From positions 372,001 through 436,000 of the forward strand of contig NZ_JAKOGG010000003.1 of NCBI RefSeq assembly GCF_022321485.1: DNA of 64,000 bases, written 5' to 3'. The translations under genes were made by a program, and so were the position numbers. Positions 44,883 to 53,710 of this stretch are shown one piece after another. Source of the stretch: Shewanella electrica (GTDB taxonomy: Bacteria > Pseudomonadota > Gammaproteobacteria > Enterobacterales > Shewanellaceae). The notes under the pieces are model-generated. The model did not search any database. It was not told where the DNA came from and saw nothing but the letters and a program-made list of their open reading frames with translations. Position 1 is the stretch's first letter, and each line of letters starts with the position of its first letter.

Positions 44883-45722
44883 TTGAACGCTAAAGAGACA
44901 CTAAAAAAACTACACGAAAACGAGCAAAGTCTATTTATTGTTCATTATTCATGCCAGAACCTAAACGACAACAATGAGAATTATTCTCCGCGAATAACCT
45001 CTATTGCAGTACTCCATGTTGGTAGCTCTACCATGCACAGTTTTTCGATTCATTTGATTGCTGAGGTGAAGAGGATTCCGCGTGAAGATATTCACGAGCA
45101 CTATGATGACTTGGAAAAAGAGATGCTAGCACAGTTTTTCTCTTTTCTATCAGAAAATGATGGAGCGTTCTGGCTGCATTGGAATATGTCTAATATCAAC
45201 TATGGATTTGAAGCACTAATCCATCGCTATAAAGTTCTTTCTGGTGAGGAGGGAAAAAGAATTCCTGACTCTAAGAAATTTAACTTGTCGTCACTGATAT
45301 TAGCTGTTTACGGGAAAAACTGTGTAGAACACCCTAGAATGGCCAGCTTCATGAAGCTAAACGATGGTGAGCATCGTGATGGCTTAACGGGAAAGGAAGA
45401 GGTCGACGCTTTTGCAGCAAAAGAATATGTAAAGCTTCACAAGTCAACTATGTGTAAAGCCTACTGGTTTCAGCATATGTACTACCTTCTTCAGCGAAAC
45501 AAGGTTGTTGTTCACAACAAGAGCTGGGGCAATAGAGTTAATACGTTTCTTGAACGCCCCACTGTAAAGGCTCTTGGTTTTGTTGCTGTATTGTTTTCAC
45601 TCTTTCAGGCAGCACAATATGGTTACTCCTCATTAGAACTTGAGGAAAAAGACAGCACTTCGGTGCAAGAGCAAATTAACAAGTCAAGTAACTCGGACGG
45701 CGAACACGCCGCCGGTTCTTGA
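44883..45722 (+). CDS. Cassette-encoded protein with C-terminal membrane segment
   Basis: 279 residues from a TTG start that has TGGAG seven bases upstream. I do not recognise the family. The first 215 residues are soluble, with alternating strands and helices (LFIVHYSCQNL, ITSIAVLHVGSS, GAFWLHWNMSNINYGFEALIHRY, MCKAYWFQHMYYLLQ) that loosely suggest an RNase H-like or nuclease-like fold, though no full catalytic set can be assigned. A single membrane helix (VKALGFVAVLFSLFQAAQYG) near 230-250 is followed by a short hydrophilic tail. The stop codon lies inside the attC site at 45674-45732, as is usual for integron cassettes. A defence or stress role is possible but unproven. Confidence 0.7.
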   Translation: MNAKETLKKLHENEQSLFIVHYSCQNLNDNNENYSPRITSIAVLHVGSSTMHSFSIHLIAEVKRIPREDIHEHYDDLEKEMLAQFFSFLSENDGAFWLHWNMSNINYGFEALIHRYKVLSGEEGKRIPDSKKFNLSSLILAVYGKNCVEHPRMASFMKLNDGEHRDGLTGKEEVDAFAAKEYVKLHKSTMCKAYWFQHMYYLLQRNKVVVHNKSWGNRVNTFLERPTVKALGFVAVLFSLFQAAQYGYSSLELEEKDSTSVQEQINKSSNSDGEHAAGS

Positions 45723-45732
45723 GGCGTTAGCA
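45674..45732 (+). other. Integron attC recombination site 1
   Basis: About 59 bases. Outer core TTAACAAG...GGCGTTAG, arms TCAAG/CTTGA, AAC/GTT, CGG/CCG and CGGCG/CGCCG, with single unpaired bases between arms and a short loop AACA. This is the folded structure recognised by integron integrases. The core GTTAGCA at 45726-45732 departs slightly from GTTRRRY. Confidence 0.8.
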
Positions 45733-45738
45733 ACCATC

Positions 45739-46104
45739 ATGAATAAAGAAATCAACAGTGGGCTAATCCATGCCTATCACAAAAGAACACATACTCCTTT
45801 GCGTAAAGCGAAGGAAATTCTCAATGGCATGGATATGGTGCTATTTGATCGTGTTTTGAGAGCAATGGATGAACAGCCTGATCCTCGTGAACCATTCTAT
45901 GATCCAATAGAAGATGACTCTGAAACGAAAACAATCATCGCTCAGGCCAAAGACGATGCAAGATCTAAAGTAAAAGATAAGCATGGGCTTGGTAGGGGTA
46001 GCTGCCATCTAATCTGGAGAGAGGCAGCGGAGATCCTCAAAGAAAAACACAATATTACGTGGTTCTCTCCTGCAAAGATGAACCCATTGGTTAGTTATGA
46101 CTAA
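45739..46104 (+). CDS. Cassette-encoded small hydrophilic protein
   Basis: 121 residues from the ATG at 45739, seven bases after attC site 1, with no clear ribosome site, typical of cassette genes translated from short leaders. An open frame continues upstream to 45640 but overlaps the previous gene and the attC site. The sequence is charged and helical (LRKAKEILNGMDMVLFDRVL, a Pro/Asp-rich DEQPDPREPFYDP linker, IIAQAKDDARSKVKDKHGLG). I recognise no family. It fills the cassette between the two attC sites. Confidence 0.65.
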   Translation: MNKEINSGLIHAYHKRTHTPLRKAKEILNGMDMVLFDRVLRAMDEQPDPREPFYDPIEDDSETKTIIAQAKDDARSKVKDKHGLGRGSCHLIWREAAEILKEKHNITWFSPAKMNPLVSYD

Positions 46105-46114
46105 GCTGCAAATT

Positions 46115-46211
46115 GCTAACAAGTCAAAGCACGCGGACATTGTAAAGCTGTCACCTTTTTTGTTCCAAAAAAGACGCCAACTTCACAATGCCGGTATTTG
46201 AGGCGTTAACC
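46115..46211 (+). other. Integron attC recombination site 2
   Basis: About 97 bases. Shares with site 1 the outer TAACAAGTCAA and TTGAGGCGTTA ends. Inner arms CATTGTAAAG and CTTCACAATG pair with one mismatch, and TCAAA/TTTGA and CGG/CCG pair around them. The loop region is longer than in site 1. Confidence 0.8.
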
Positions 46212-46392
46212 TATAGAAATTTTTATCCGAGACTGACGAGTTAGGGTTAATGCTTTAACTCGGAAATGTCCAAAAACCAGTCACAGCTCTCATGACGTTT
46301 ACTACTCGGTTGTAGTGCTACGCCATGTGGAAGTCACAATGAGCATGCAGCTCTGTGCTCCTGCGACTGCGATAAATTTCAGTTTGGATATT

Positions 46393-46424
46393 GGGCGCAG
46401 CCAGTGAGTGCAGCGCCCTTTTTT
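46393..46424 (+). terminator. Rho-independent terminator
   Basis: GGGCGC and GCGCCC with a 14-base loop followed by six Ts on the plus strand, directly beyond the stop of the minus-strand pump gene. It would stop cassette transcription and may also serve the pump operon from the other side. Confidence 0.75.
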
Positions 46425-46427
46425 ACG

Positions 46428-47471
46428 TTAGCGCGGTGTTGTATCAATAGTGATGCTGGCTTCGACCGACATACCCACCTTAAGTTTGGCTGCTAACGGC
46501 TGGCTCGCATCGAATACGATTTTCACCGGTATGCGTTGCACTACTTTAGTAAAGTTACCCGTGGCGTTATCAGGCGCGATGGTGGCAAATGTTACGCCGG
46601 TGGCGGGGGCAATACTATCGACCTTGCCATACAGTTTTTGGTCCGGAAAAGTATCCACGGCAATCTCTGCTATTTGGCCGGGGTGCACCTTGGTCAGTTG
46701 TACTTCACGGAAATTCGCGGTGACATAGAAACGATTAATCGGTACTACCGCCATCAGCGTTTCACCGGGCTGCACGAATGCGCCTTTGCGCACGGTGCGT
46801 CGTCCAACCACACCATCAAAAGGCGCGACCAGCTCAGTGTAAGACAGATTAAGCTTGGCTTTTTCTAACAAAGCTTTGGCATGTGCCAACTCGGCAATGG
46901 CCGATTGATGGGCGGCGGCTAATACCTCAATTTGGGTGTTGGCGGCCTCCAACTCTGCGCGACTATTTTGTAGTTGCGCGTTGGCTTTCATCTGGCTGGT
47001 TAAGGCTTGTTGCGAAAACTGCACCGTGCCTGCGCCTCGACGCGCTAGGTTTTGATAGCGCTCTAGCTCGTGATCAGCAAAGTCCACATCGGCGATGTTG
47101 CTCTCAATTTTGGCCTGTACTTGGCGGATCTCCGCATGTTGTTTTTTCAGCAATGCCGCCGCGTTTAATACATCAGCCTCGCTGATCGATACCTTAGATT
47201 CGGCAGCCCGTAGCTCGGCGCTATATTCTTGGCTATCAATACGGGCCAGCACCTGCCCCGCTTTAACTTGCTGATTATCAGCAACCAGCACCTCTTCCAC
47301 TAAGCCGCTAACTTTAGGCGCAATCCAAGTAAAGTCGGCATTCACAAATGCATCGTTGGTGGTTTGGTTGTCTCCGTCGTCGGTGTAGACGCAGCCGCCT
47401 ACCAAGGTGGTAATGGCTAAGGCGGCAAAAAGTAACGGTGTATAATTTTTTTTCTGTTGTTCGGTGTTCAT
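46428..47471 (-). CDS. Membrane-fusion protein of an EmrAB-type efflux pump
   Basis: 347 residues of the HlyD/EmrA family: an N-terminal hydrophobic segment ending LVGGC (a possible but imperfect lipobox), a barrel-sandwich part (VSGLVEEVLVADNQQVKAGQVLARID), a long coiled-coil hairpin (about 90-210) and the second lipoyl half APFDGVVGRRTVRKGAFVQPGETL. It links the inner-membrane transporter to an outer-membrane channel. Follows the transporter gene after 15 bases. No outer-membrane factor gene is present. Confidence 0.85.
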   Translation of the reverse strand: MNTEQQKKNYTPLLFAALAITTLVGGCVYTDDGDNQTTNDAFVNADFTWIAPKVSGLVEEVLVADNQQVKAGQVLARIDSQEYSAELRAAESKVSISEADVLNAAALLKKQHAEIRQVQAKIESNIADVDFADHELERYQNLARRGAGTVQFSQQALTSQMKANAQLQNSRAELEAANTQIEVLAAAHQSAIAELAHAKALLEKAKLNLSYTELVAPFDGVVGRRTVRKGAFVQPGETLMAVVPINRFYVTANFREVQLTKVHPGQIAEIAVDTFPDQKLYGKVDSIAPATGVTFATIAPDNATGNFTKVVQRIPVKIVFDASQPLAAKLKVGMSVEASITIDTTPR

Positions 47472-47486
47472 GTGTAATCCGAGAAT

Positions 47487-49022
47487 TTATTTACTGACTG
47501 ATGGGGGAAAAATACGCGTTGGCAAAATTGCCACGAGCGGAATAAGCACGATGCAAGCAATCGCCACGTAGAGGTAGAGATCGGCCGAGGTTAACACCGT
47601 TACTTGTTGTTCTATGCGATGGGCAACATCGCCCATGGCGTGCGCCTGAGGGTTCAAACCACTATTGCCCAACTGGTCGACCAACACCGTGGAGTGGAAG
47701 TGTTCGCGCTTGAGCGACAACACCTCAATCACACAGCCTGCCGCCACGCCAGCGAAACCTTTCAGCGTGTTAAACCAAGCGGACGCAAATGGACCGTCGC
47801 GCGCATCTAGCCCGGTGACTGACAGCATGATCACTGGGATCACCACCATAGGTTGTGCCACGGCTTGGATCAGTTGGATGGCGTAGAAATTGTCTCGGTG
47901 CCACTCGCTGGTCACTTGGGTACCCAAGTAACAAGCGCAGCCTAATAACGCCAACCCTGCGGCCAACATGTAGCGGCAATCCACCAGCTTGTTGTTTAAC
48001 ATCGCCACCACTAGCGGAATAAATAGGAATTGCGGCACCGCTACCAATAGTAGCGCGGGCGTCGCATCCAAAGGCCGATAGTGATGTACCGCCGCCAAGT
48101 AGTTGTACGGAATGTTGATGGTGGCGCCCATGATGAACAGAATGCCGCCGAGGGTGATCAGCGAGAACGCTAAGTTGCGTTTTTTCAGGATTTGCACCTT
48201 AAAAAACGGTAGCGCGTGGTTCCATTCGTTTCTAAGAAACAACAACATCAACAACAAACCGCCGCCAAGCAGCAGTTCCACCAAGGCTGAGTTAAGCCAA
48301 TCAAGGCGCTGACCTTGCTCTAACCCGAGCACAATCATGATGATGGCAGGCGCGCCGAGTAAAAATCCTTGGGTGTTAAATGTCTTAAAACGTTCCAGTC
48401 GCAGCGGGTCTTTCGGCATGCCCCAAGATACTAACGTCATGCTCAGCAAACACATGGGGATCACTTGCCAAAACGCAAATTGCCAACCTAATTTGTCTAC
48501 ACTCCACGCCGCCAACGGAATACCAAAACTGGGGCCAAAGGTGGCGGTCAGCGCATAGGTGCCCAAGCCATACAACTTCACTTTGGGTGGCAAATAGCGT
48601 AACGCGACCGACATCAACATCGGCGGCATCGCGCCACCGAGTAAGCCTTGCATCGCCCTGAGCGCTAATAACGCTTCAAAATTGGGGGCAAACGGACACA
48701 GCAAGGCGATAACGGCAAAGGCCCCCATCGCCACAATGACAAATTTTCTAAAGGTAAAGGTCACCGCGCACCACGGCGCAAATGCCATGGCGGTCACCGA
48801 GGTGGCCGCGTAAACCGCAATTAACCAGGTACTTTGATCATAGCTATAGCCCATGGCACCACGAATATCGGGCATGGCGATCTTAGTAACACTTTCATTG
48901 AAACCGGCGATCAGCACCGCCAACAAAATGCCGATAAGGCCTGTGGCGATCTGAATGCCGAATGCCGCATCACCCGCTTTGGCTGGCGCAGGTGGCGCGA
49001 TGGTAGAAGAAGACGAACTCAC
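47487..49022 (-). CDS. MFS multidrug transporter, EmrB/DHA2 family
   Basis: 511 residues with 14 predicted membrane segments and the DHA2 pattern: FNESVTKIAMPDIRGAMG in the first helix region, YAATSVTAMAFAPW, and LRAMQGLLGGAMPPMLMSVA. A proton-driven drug exporter forming a pair with the fusion protein downstream. The LysR gene on its 5' side, same strand, is the probable regulator. Confidence 0.87.
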   Translation of the reverse strand: MSSSSSTIAPPAPAKAGDAAFGIQIATGLIGILLAVLIAGFNESVTKIAMPDIRGAMGYSYDQSTWLIAVYAATSVTAMAFAPWCAVTFTFRKFVIVAMGAFAVIALLCPFAPNFEALLALRAMQGLLGGAMPPMLMSVALRYLPPKVKLYGLGTYALTATFGPSFGIPLAAWSVDKLGWQFAFWQVIPMCLLSMTLVSWGMPKDPLRLERFKTFNTQGFLLGAPAIIMIVLGLEQGQRLDWLNSALVELLLGGGLLLMLLFLRNEWNHALPFFKVQILKKRNLAFSLITLGGILFIMGATINIPYNYLAAVHHYRPLDATPALLLVAVPQFLFIPLVVAMLNNKLVDCRYMLAAGLALLGCACYLGTQVTSEWHRDNFYAIQLIQAVAQPMVVIPVIMLSVTGLDARDGPFASAWFNTLKGFAGVAAGCVIEVLSLKREHFHSTVLVDQLGNSGLNPQAHAMGDVAHRIEQQVTVLTSADLYLYVAIACIVLIPLVAILPTRIFPPSVSK

Positions 49023-49210
49023 CGGGCGACCCCGCTGATGGTGCGCCTAATTAATGGTCGGGATTGCATCACCCGTGGCTCCTATCAAGTCGTTTACAAG
49101 GGCGACTACTTTAAGGGCTAGCCATTAATAGCAAAATTGCTAATCGGTGAAGTATGGATTGCGCCAGATGGAATCCAGTGGAGACTGTGGGCCTTTATTG
49201 CTTAATTTAT

Positions 49211-49275
49211 ATTCAAATTGAATGTGTTATGAATGAGACGTCGCCAGCTTGCTTAGCCAACGCAGCAAGCTGGCG
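49211..49275 (-). promoter_or_regulatory. Hairpin and palindrome between lysR and the pump operon
   Basis: ATTCAA-A-TTGAAT at 49211-49223 is a LysR-like palindrome about 190 bases before the pump start. Perfect 12-base arms CGCCAGCTTGCT and AGCAAGCTGGCG at 49242-49275 lie just after the lysR stop and look like its terminator, without a T-run. Confidence 0.45.
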
Positions 49276-49281
49276 GCCAAG

Positions 49282-50199
49282 CTAACTATTTTTCTCGACA
49301 TGGGACAAGCAGACAGTTTTCACCAGACGACGAAACCATTGATGCGCGGGATCATTATCAAATCTTGGATGCCACACCTGCATGATTTCAATCGGATTAA
49401 CCTCAACCGGCAGCTCAAAGGTTCTCAGCGGTAATCCCAGCCGCTCCACCGTCATCAGCATGTTTCTCGGCATGGTTGGCAAGATAAGATCGGACCCCGG
49501 CAGATAAAATAATGCCGAGAACAGCGAGGGCGAGATCACCGCAACATGGCGCTTCAACCCCAAGGTTTGCAACTGTTGATCGACCGGACCGCGCGAACGA
49601 CCACGGCGCGACACGCTAATATGGCCGTAAGACGCAAAACGTTCCGCGGTAATGGCTTGCGCAAAGAGCGGGTGGTTAGCGCAGGCAATGCCCACAAATG
49701 AGGTATCAAACAGCTTTTGCTGCTTAGTATCTGGCGAGAACTCGCGTTTACTGGTGATGTACAGATCGATACGGCCTTCCGCCAAGGCGTGATCATCAAC
49801 CACCCCTTCAGGCACGATACACAGCGAGCTATGGGGCGCTTGTTTGCTCAACTGCACCACCAGTTGCCGCGCAATTTCGCCAAAGGAAAAATCGTTGGTG
49901 CGAATATGGAAAACGCGTTGCAATAACGCCGGATCGGTTAATTGCTTAGGCGTAAACACCTGCTGCGCCATCTCCACCGCCGCCTTGACCGAATTACGCA
50001 ACTCAAGTGCTCTCGGTGTTGGCACCAAATGTCGACCGGAGCGCACCAGAATCGGGTCATCCACCAACTCCCGAATACGGGCCAAGGCACGACTCATCGC
50101 CGGTGGGCTTAAATGCAGCCGCTCCGCCGCGCGAGTGACCGAGCACTCATCAAGCAAAACATCGAACGCAATAAGCAGATTTAAATCGGGATTAGACAT
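49282..50199 (-). CDS. LysR-family transcriptional regulator
   Basis: 305 residues with the winged helix at the N-terminus (LIAFDVLLDECSVTRAAERLHLSPPAMSRALARIRELVDD) and a NodD/NahR-like C-terminal ligand domain. It lies immediately upstream of the EmrAB-type genes in the same orientation and probably controls them. Ligand unknown. Confidence 0.85.
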   Translation of the reverse strand: MSNPDLNLLIAFDVLLDECSVTRAAERLHLSPPAMSRALARIRELVDDPILVRSGRHLVPTPRALELRNSVKAAVEMAQQVFTPKQLTDPALLQRVFHIRTNDFSFGEIARQLVVQLSKQAPHSSLCIVPEGVVDDHALAEGRIDLYITSKREFSPDTKQQKLFDTSFVGIACANHPLFAQAITAERFASYGHISVSRRGRSRGPVDQQLQTLGLKRHVAVISPSLFSALFYLPGSDLILPTMPRNMLMTVERLGLPLRTFELPVEVNPIEIMQVWHPRFDNDPAHQWFRRLVKTVCLSHVEKNS

Positions 50200-50301
50200 T
50201 AAATTATTCGCTAAAGAGCCGTGTTGTTATGGTAGCACTTGCCCCGTTCAATGGAGCCAACATGCTGATTACTAGGGGCAGTCGCCCGCCAGCATATACC
50301 G

Positions 50302-51351
50302 CTACAGATATTGCTGAAACGCCTGAGAATAATGCTCACTAAAACTACCATCGTCGTTTCTGGTAATAAACATTGCCGCAATATTATTCGCATCAGCTAA
50401 GGCTAGCCCCTTTTCGACGCCCATGACCATTAAGCCGGTCGACAGCCCATCGGCCGCCATACATGACTTACCGACTACAGTCACCGACACCGTATGGTGG
50501 TGGATGGGATAGCCGGTATTGGGGTCAATAATATGGGAATAACGCACATTGTTTTCATCAAAAAAGTTACGATAATCGCCTGCGGTTGCCACCGCACTGT
50601 CTTTGGGTTGCAACACATGCTGTACCTGACGTTGCTCAGCTACAGGCTTTTCTACCGCAATGCGCCAGTCCTGCTGCGCTAACGAGTGCCCAGCAATGCG
50701 CATCTCGCCACCAATTTCGACCAGATAATTATCAATCCCTTCCGCTGCCAAGGTGTCAGCCACCACATCCACACCATAGCCTTTGGCGAGGGTCGATAGA
50801 TCAACATACACCTTAGGATTCAGCTTGCGCACCGACTGACCATCAAGCGCGAGAAAATGCGCACCCACATCCTGTTTAGCTTGGGAAATCATGGCGGCAG
50901 TGGGAATGAATTTTGGATGATGATCAGGGCCAAAACCCCATAAATTGACCAGTGGCCCCACCGTGATATCCAGATAACCTTGGGTAAACTGTGCCAGATG
51001 GATCCCCTCCGCCAACATCTCAGTCAACGCCGCTGAATAATGCCGAGGCTCAGTTGATTGGCTTTGATTCAGTTGAGAAAGCTCGGAGCTGACAATGTAA
51101 GTCGATGCGACTTGGTTCACCTGATCTAAGGCATTATCGATTTTGGTTTGCAGGTACGTTTGGCTCGGTGATGTGGTATTGGCAATGTAAGTGATGTGAT
51201 AAGTAGTGCCCATGGTTGCGCCACTTAAACGCACTTTCACTTCATCACTCTGACCACAACCACTGAGTAATACCAATGTGCAACAACTCAGTAGAAATGG
51301 CTTAAAGCGAGGTAACTTGCTCACGGTGTCAATGTCCTTAACGTTATTCAT
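50302..51351 (-). CDS. apbE: FAD:protein FMN transferase ApbE
   Basis: 349 residues. Lipoprotein signal with LLSGC (Cys32), then the ApbE core: GATMGTTYHITY, DLSTLAKGYGVDVVAD, YLVEIGGEMRIAG, and SHIIDPNTGYP near the C-terminus with metal-binding Asp residues. It attaches FMN to Thr or Ser of periplasmic flavoproteins such as Nqr/Rnf subunits or flavin-linked reductases. No obvious substrate protein is encoded beside it: the nearby FrdA has the covalent FAD-His type and does not need ApbE. Confidence 0.9.
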   Translation of the reverse strand: MNNVKDIDTVSKLPRFKPFLLSCCTLVLLSGCGQSDEVKVRLSGATMGTTYHITYIANTTSPSQTYLQTKIDNALDQVNQVASTYIVSSELSQLNQSQSTEPRHYSAALTEMLAEGIHLAQFTQGYLDITVGPLVNLWGFGPDHHPKFIPTAAMISQAKQDVGAHFLALDGQSVRKLNPKVYVDLSTLAKGYGVDVVADTLAAEGIDNYLVEIGGEMRIAGHSLAQQDWRIAVEKPVAEQRQVQHVLQPKDSAVATAGDYRNFFDENNVRYSHIIDPNTGYPIHHHTVSVTVVGKSCMAADGLSTGLMVMGVEKGLALADANNIAAMFITRNDDGSFSEHYSQAFQQYL

Positions 51352-51429
51352 AGTATATCGGCTAACGGCGGCAACAACGCGGCGGCCAAGTGCCGATGAA
51401 AAGTGTTTAACAGACGATTAAACAATAAC

Positions 51430-52029
51430 TTACGCTGCTAAAATGCGAGCAATGGCGGCGCAACTCAGCTTAAGTAACGCCGCTTGGCTGACGCCAGCGC
51501 GCGCCCGCAGCGATAATGTATGTTGCAGCGCCAGCAGCAGTTGGGCGCTGATTTCCGCCTGCTCATCTTGGTGCCCAGCTTGCTGCAACCGCGCAAGAAA
51601 CATCGACTCCAGCGCGGTATGATTTGCCATGAACGTCTCTTGCAACGTCTGCTCTGTACGGAGCACACACGGCAAGGTGGTGGTGAAAAAACAACCTTGA
51701 CCGCCCTCTTGGCAGTAGATCGCAATCAGCGCGGAAAAATAGTCGTTCAGCGACTCTGCCAACTCAGCGCCACCAAACAGCCGTTGCGTCAGTTGTTCGC
51801 CCATGCGCTGCTCATAAAGCGCCAACGTGTGTTGATACAACGCCAGCTTATTGCCGAAGGTGTTATTAAGACTTGAGCGTTTGATCCCCATGGCGTTAGC
51901 CAAATCATCTAAGGATGTGCCGCTATAACCCTGCGTTTGAAATAGCCGCATGGCTGCCAGTAACGCCTGTTCTCTGTCGAATGCTCTGGGCCGACCACGG
52001 CCAGACTTTATTTTTGTACCATCTTGCAT
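51430..52029 (-). CDS. TetR-family transcriptional regulator
   Basis: 199 residues; N-terminal helix-turn-helix QALLAAMRLFQTQGYSGTSLDDLANAMGIKRSSLNNTFGNKLALY. It is divergent from the HD-domain gene at 52091, and an inverted repeat lies between their starts at 52052-52067, so it likely represses that gene and itself. Confidence 0.85.
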   Translation of the reverse strand: MQDGTKIKSGRGRPRAFDREQALLAAMRLFQTQGYSGTSLDDLANAMGIKRSSLNNTFGNKLALYQHTLALYEQRMGEQLTQRLFGGAELAESLNDYFSALIAIYCQEGGQGCFFTTTLPCVLRTEQTLQETFMANHTALESMFLARLQQAGHQDEQAEISAQLLLALQHTLSLRARAGVSQAALLKLSCAAIARILAA

Positions 52030-52051
52030 AAAATAATATCTCGGTTTATTT

Positions 52052-52067
52052 TGTACAAACTCGTACA
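52052..52067. promoter_or_regulatory. Inverted repeat between tetR and the HD-domain gene
   Basis: TGTAC and GTACA separated by six bases in a 61-base divergent gap. Good size and position for a TetR dimer, overlapping any promoter here. Confidence 0.5.
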
Positions 52068-52090
52068 GAATATATCTCAGGGAATAACTG

Positions 52091-52804
52091 ATGTCATTAA
52101 CAATTCACAAAACCGCGCCATCTAAACTGTGCTTGTTGCACCATATGATTAAAGGACAAGTGGTTGACGGGTTTAGCCGAGCCAAACGCAAGCTACAGCG
52201 GCAAGAACTCAACTACATTGCCAAGCATGAGTATGCCGTCCCCGACTCCCCTGCCTGTATGCAAGCCATTGAGCTAGTGCGGGCATGCAGCCCCGATTTT
52301 CTGCTCAACCACGGCTTTCGCAGCTACGCTTTTGGCGTGGCGATGTCGCATAAGGTGAACAAAAAATATGACAAGGAAGTGCTATTTCTTGGCTCGATAA
52401 TGCATGACCTCGGGCTAACCGAGCAGCATGACCACGGCGGCACATTTGAATGCGATGGTGCCAAAAGCGCCTACAATTTTGCCATTGAGCAAGGCTTGGA
52501 GATCCCAAGGGCTGAGCTGATCCACGAAATGGTAGCCTTGCATGACTCAATCGGGGTGGCCGAGACCAAAGAGCCAGAAATTGCCTTGATACACTATGGC
52601 GCGGGGCTGGATGTGGCAGCGCTGTGGCACCAAGATATTCACCCAGAAACACTGCACGACATTGTGCGCGCATACCCAAGACTGGATTTTGCCGAAGCCT
52701 TTATCGCCTTGCTGCAAGATCAAATTGCGCGTAAACCTCACAACTATATGAAGACGCTGATTGACTTGGGCTTTTACGACAAAATGCTCGCGGTGAATTT
52801 CTAA
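52091..52804 (+). CDS. HD-domain hydrolase, cyanamide-hydratase-like
   Basis: 237 residues. HD residues are seen in SIMHDLGLT with further His/Asp in HDHGGTFECDGA, IHEMVALHDS and IALIHYGAGLD. The overall pattern resembles the HD proteins annotated as cyanamide hydratase-like or phosphohydrolase. Cytoplasmic. Probably induced through the divergent TetR protein. The actual substrate is unknown. Confidence 0.75.
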   Translation: MSLTIHKTAPSKLCLLHHMIKGQVVDGFSRAKRKLQRQELNYIAKHEYAVPDSPACMQAIELVRACSPDFLLNHGFRSYAFGVAMSHKVNKKYDKEVLFLGSIMHDLGLTEQHDHGGTFECDGAKSAYNFAIEQGLEIPRAELIHEMVALHDSIGVAETKEPEIALIHYGAGLDVAALWHQDIHPETLHDIVRAYPRLDFAEAFIALLQDQIARKPHNYMKTLIDLGFYDKMLAVNF

Positions 52805-52963
52805 TAAACGCGAACGCGGCCCAATGGCTGACCACAGGCCACCCAGTGGCCTCCCGTCACCAGCATCAACATCACGCCAGCGGCAAACCATGCAGTGACG
52901 CGATGATACAAACCGCATCAGTACATGAACGTGAACATGGCACATGCCGCCGCGCGTGGACGA

Positions 52964-53710
52964 TCAAGCGTGAGATATGCCGATCAAAGTGCGCGACATT
53001 TTGCGGCGTAAGTAAGCGATCTGCTGCATGTGTGGTAAGTCTTTCGGGCAGTTGTCTTGGCAGCCGAGTAAGGTCATGCAGCCAAACACACCATCTTGGG
53101 TGCCAATGACGTGATAAAAATCTTCGGCGCTGCGGGCATCGCGACTATCCAGTTCAAAGCGCGCGATCTTCATCATGCCGACGGCGCCAACAAAGGTGTC
53201 ACGCATCTGCGCAGTGGCACAAGCCGAGACACACACGCCGCATTCGACGCAACGTTCCAACTCATACAGTTTGGCCGCTTCATCTGGCGCCATCGGCTGT
53301 TCAATCAGATGGATGTCGTGTTGATCGGCCGCCGGATGCAGCCACAACTTGAGGCGCTCGGCCAGTTCGCGCATAAACTTACCAGTGTTGACGGACAAGT
53401 CACCAATCAACTCAAACCCCGGCAGCGGCATCAGCGTAATGTTGCCATCACTATATTTGGCGGTGAGTGTGCGGCACGCCAGCGTGGGCAGGCCGTTGAT
53501 CACCATGGCGCAACTGCCGCAGATCCCCGCACGGCAAACAAAGTCGAATTGCAGTGACGGATCTTGCTCAGCGCGAATGCGATTGAGCGCGATAAACACC
53601 GTCATGCCCGCCGTTTCTTCGAGCTGATATTGCACCATGGCGGGCGCATCACCGGGCAGTTGCGGATCGTAACGGAAGATATTAAAGGTCAAAGTACGGC
53701 TGTTACTCAT
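52964..53710 (-). CDS. frdB: Fumarate reductase iron-sulphur subunit FrdB
   Basis: 248 residues from the ATG at 53710; the frame opens further upstream, but that part lies in the 3' end of frdA. The three cluster motifs are present: CRAGICGSC for [2Fe-2S], [11 protein letters not shown] for [4Fe-4S], and [12 protein letters not shown] for the last centre. It carries electrons from the haem-b subunit to FrdA. It overlaps frdA by eight bases. Confidence 0.92.
   Translation of the reverse strand: MSNSRTLTFNIFRYDPQLPGDAPAMVQYQLEETAGMTVFIALNRIRAEQDPSLQFDFVCRAGICGSCAMVINGLPTLACRTLTAKYSDGNITLMPLPGFELIGDLSVNTGKFMRELAERLKLWLHPAADQHDIHLIEQPMAPDEAAKLYELERCVECGVCVSACATAQMRDTFVGAVGMMKIARFELDSRDARSAEDFYHVIGTQDGVFGCMTLLGCQDNCPKDLPHMQQIAYLRRKMSRTLIGISHA

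Noticed and set aside
46212-46392. CGAGTTA/TAACTCG hairpin as a third attC site
   Set aside because: Lacks the TAACAA/GCGTTA outer core and the arm pattern of the two accepted sites.
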